Positions 6,429-6,717 of a stretch of DNA of 6,717 nt are shown here, one piece after another. Position 1 is the first letter of the stretch. Each line of letters starts with the position of its first letter. The DNA lies in contig CAZSVE010000118.1 in assembly GCA_964610175.1 (NCBI GenBank), forward strand, positions 1-6,717, given 5' to 3'. Position numbers and translations under genes: made by a program. Source of the stretch: CAZSVE01 sp964610175 (lineage in GTDB: Bacteria; Pseudomonadota; Gammaproteobacteria; HK1). A model generated the notes under the pieces. It saw only the letters and a list, made by a program, of their open reading frames with translations, was not told the DNA's origin and did not search any database.

Positions 6429-6648
6429 ATGCGACCGCTGGGAATTCCGGCGGTACGCGACCGAGTTGCACAGGAGGTGCTACGGCAACTTCTATCGCCT
6501 GTCTTCGAACCTCTGTTCCATGAAGATTCGTTCGGGTTTCGGCCAAGCGCTATTTCTTCGGCGAAACTGTCACATGGCGCTGGAGAAGTTCAAAACCAAG
6601 GTCCGGGAGATTACCCCCCAGTATCAGAATAGTTGCCCGGTAAAGTGA
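6429..6648 (+). pseudogene. Group II intron-type reverse transcriptase/maturase remnant
   Basis: The frame from 6429 reads MRPLGIPAVRDRVAQEVLRQ, then LLSPVFEPLFHEDSFGFRPS. This is the hallmark early fingers region of group II intron reverse transcriptases, normally preceded by more fingers sequence and followed by the palm. An in-frame TAG at 6420 cuts it off upstream. Around 6550 similarity moves to another frame (RRNCHMALEKFKTKVREITP, stop at 6648). NCHMAL suits the block just after GFRP, while LEKFKTKVREIT resembles the start of the maturase domain near the C-terminus. The YADD active site and most of the palm are missing, so no activity is possible. The remnant is about 70 residues where the family usually has 400 or more. 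Flanking 26-bp repeats may mark an element boundary. Confidence 0.8.
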
Positions 6649-6662
6649 AACTAAAAAAAAAG

Positions 6663-6688
6663 GGCTCTTCAAAAAAATTTGTGGGTAG
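6663..6688 (+). repeat. 26-bp element, right copy
   Basis: Same GGCTCTTC start and GTGGGTAG end as 6112-6137, with internal CAAA-AAAA-TTTG. The four differences from the left copy are two G-to-A changes on one arm and two C-to-T changes on the other, which keep the dyad. It follows an A9 run directly after the reverse transcriptase remnant. What follows it lies mostly beyond the window. Confidence 0.6.
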
Positions 6689-6717
6689 AAGTTTGCCATC
6701 CCAATAGCATTTAGGGT

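Overview
This window looks like a gammaproteobacterial chromosome segment. The basis is RnfA and RnfE proteins that resemble E. coli RsxA and RsxE closely, a family-4 uracil-DNA glycosylase (UDG) with a short N-terminal 'YLDNLGI.AW' block, and ATTCCC..GGGAAT hairpin repeats. I cannot name the genus. Four genes appear intact, one long gene is frameshifted, and a degraded group II intron-type reverse transcriptase sits at the right end. The rest is repeat-rich spacer. Abundant interspersed repeats together with decayed genes suggest a genome under relaxed selection or with past mobile-element activity.

Layout. 1-823: A/C-rich, G-poor DNA with no convincing gene, holding one copy of a 44-bp repeat (55-98), a 12-bp palindrome (795-806) and a 50-bp repeat (818-867). 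924-1739 (+): family-4 UDG, a DNA repair enzyme. 1781-3052 (-): a TPR protein gene broken by four apparent indels that sum to zero. 3065-3646 (-) and 3643-4284 (-): rnfA and rnfE, overlapping, with rnfE upstream. They encode two membrane subunits of the Rnf/Rsx electron-transport complex. 4285-5042: a 758-bp spacer with a 16-bp tandem repeat, a UUCG-capped hairpin, a 14-bp palindrome, and two tandem units of about 127 bp ending at the next gene. 5043-5996 (+): a class I histone-deacetylase-like (AcuC-type) amidohydrolase with all catalytic residues. 5997-6717: a degraded reverse transcriptase fragment flanked by two same-direction 26-bp repeats.

How the parts relate. rnfE, rnfA and the TPR pseudogene are closely spaced on the minus strand and look like one transcription unit. 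The gene pair would form the paired antiporter-like membrane core of Rnf, but rnfB, C, D and G are absent here, so the complex needs genes encoded elsewhere. The UDG gene converges on this unit and the deacetylase gene diverges from it; neither has an obvious functional link to Rnf. The repeat family appears on both sides of the UDG-TPR-Rnf block, partly in inverted orientation.

I do not see a clear new multi-gene system. The most unusual material is the repeat family and the 26-bp elements whose differences preserve an internal dyad.
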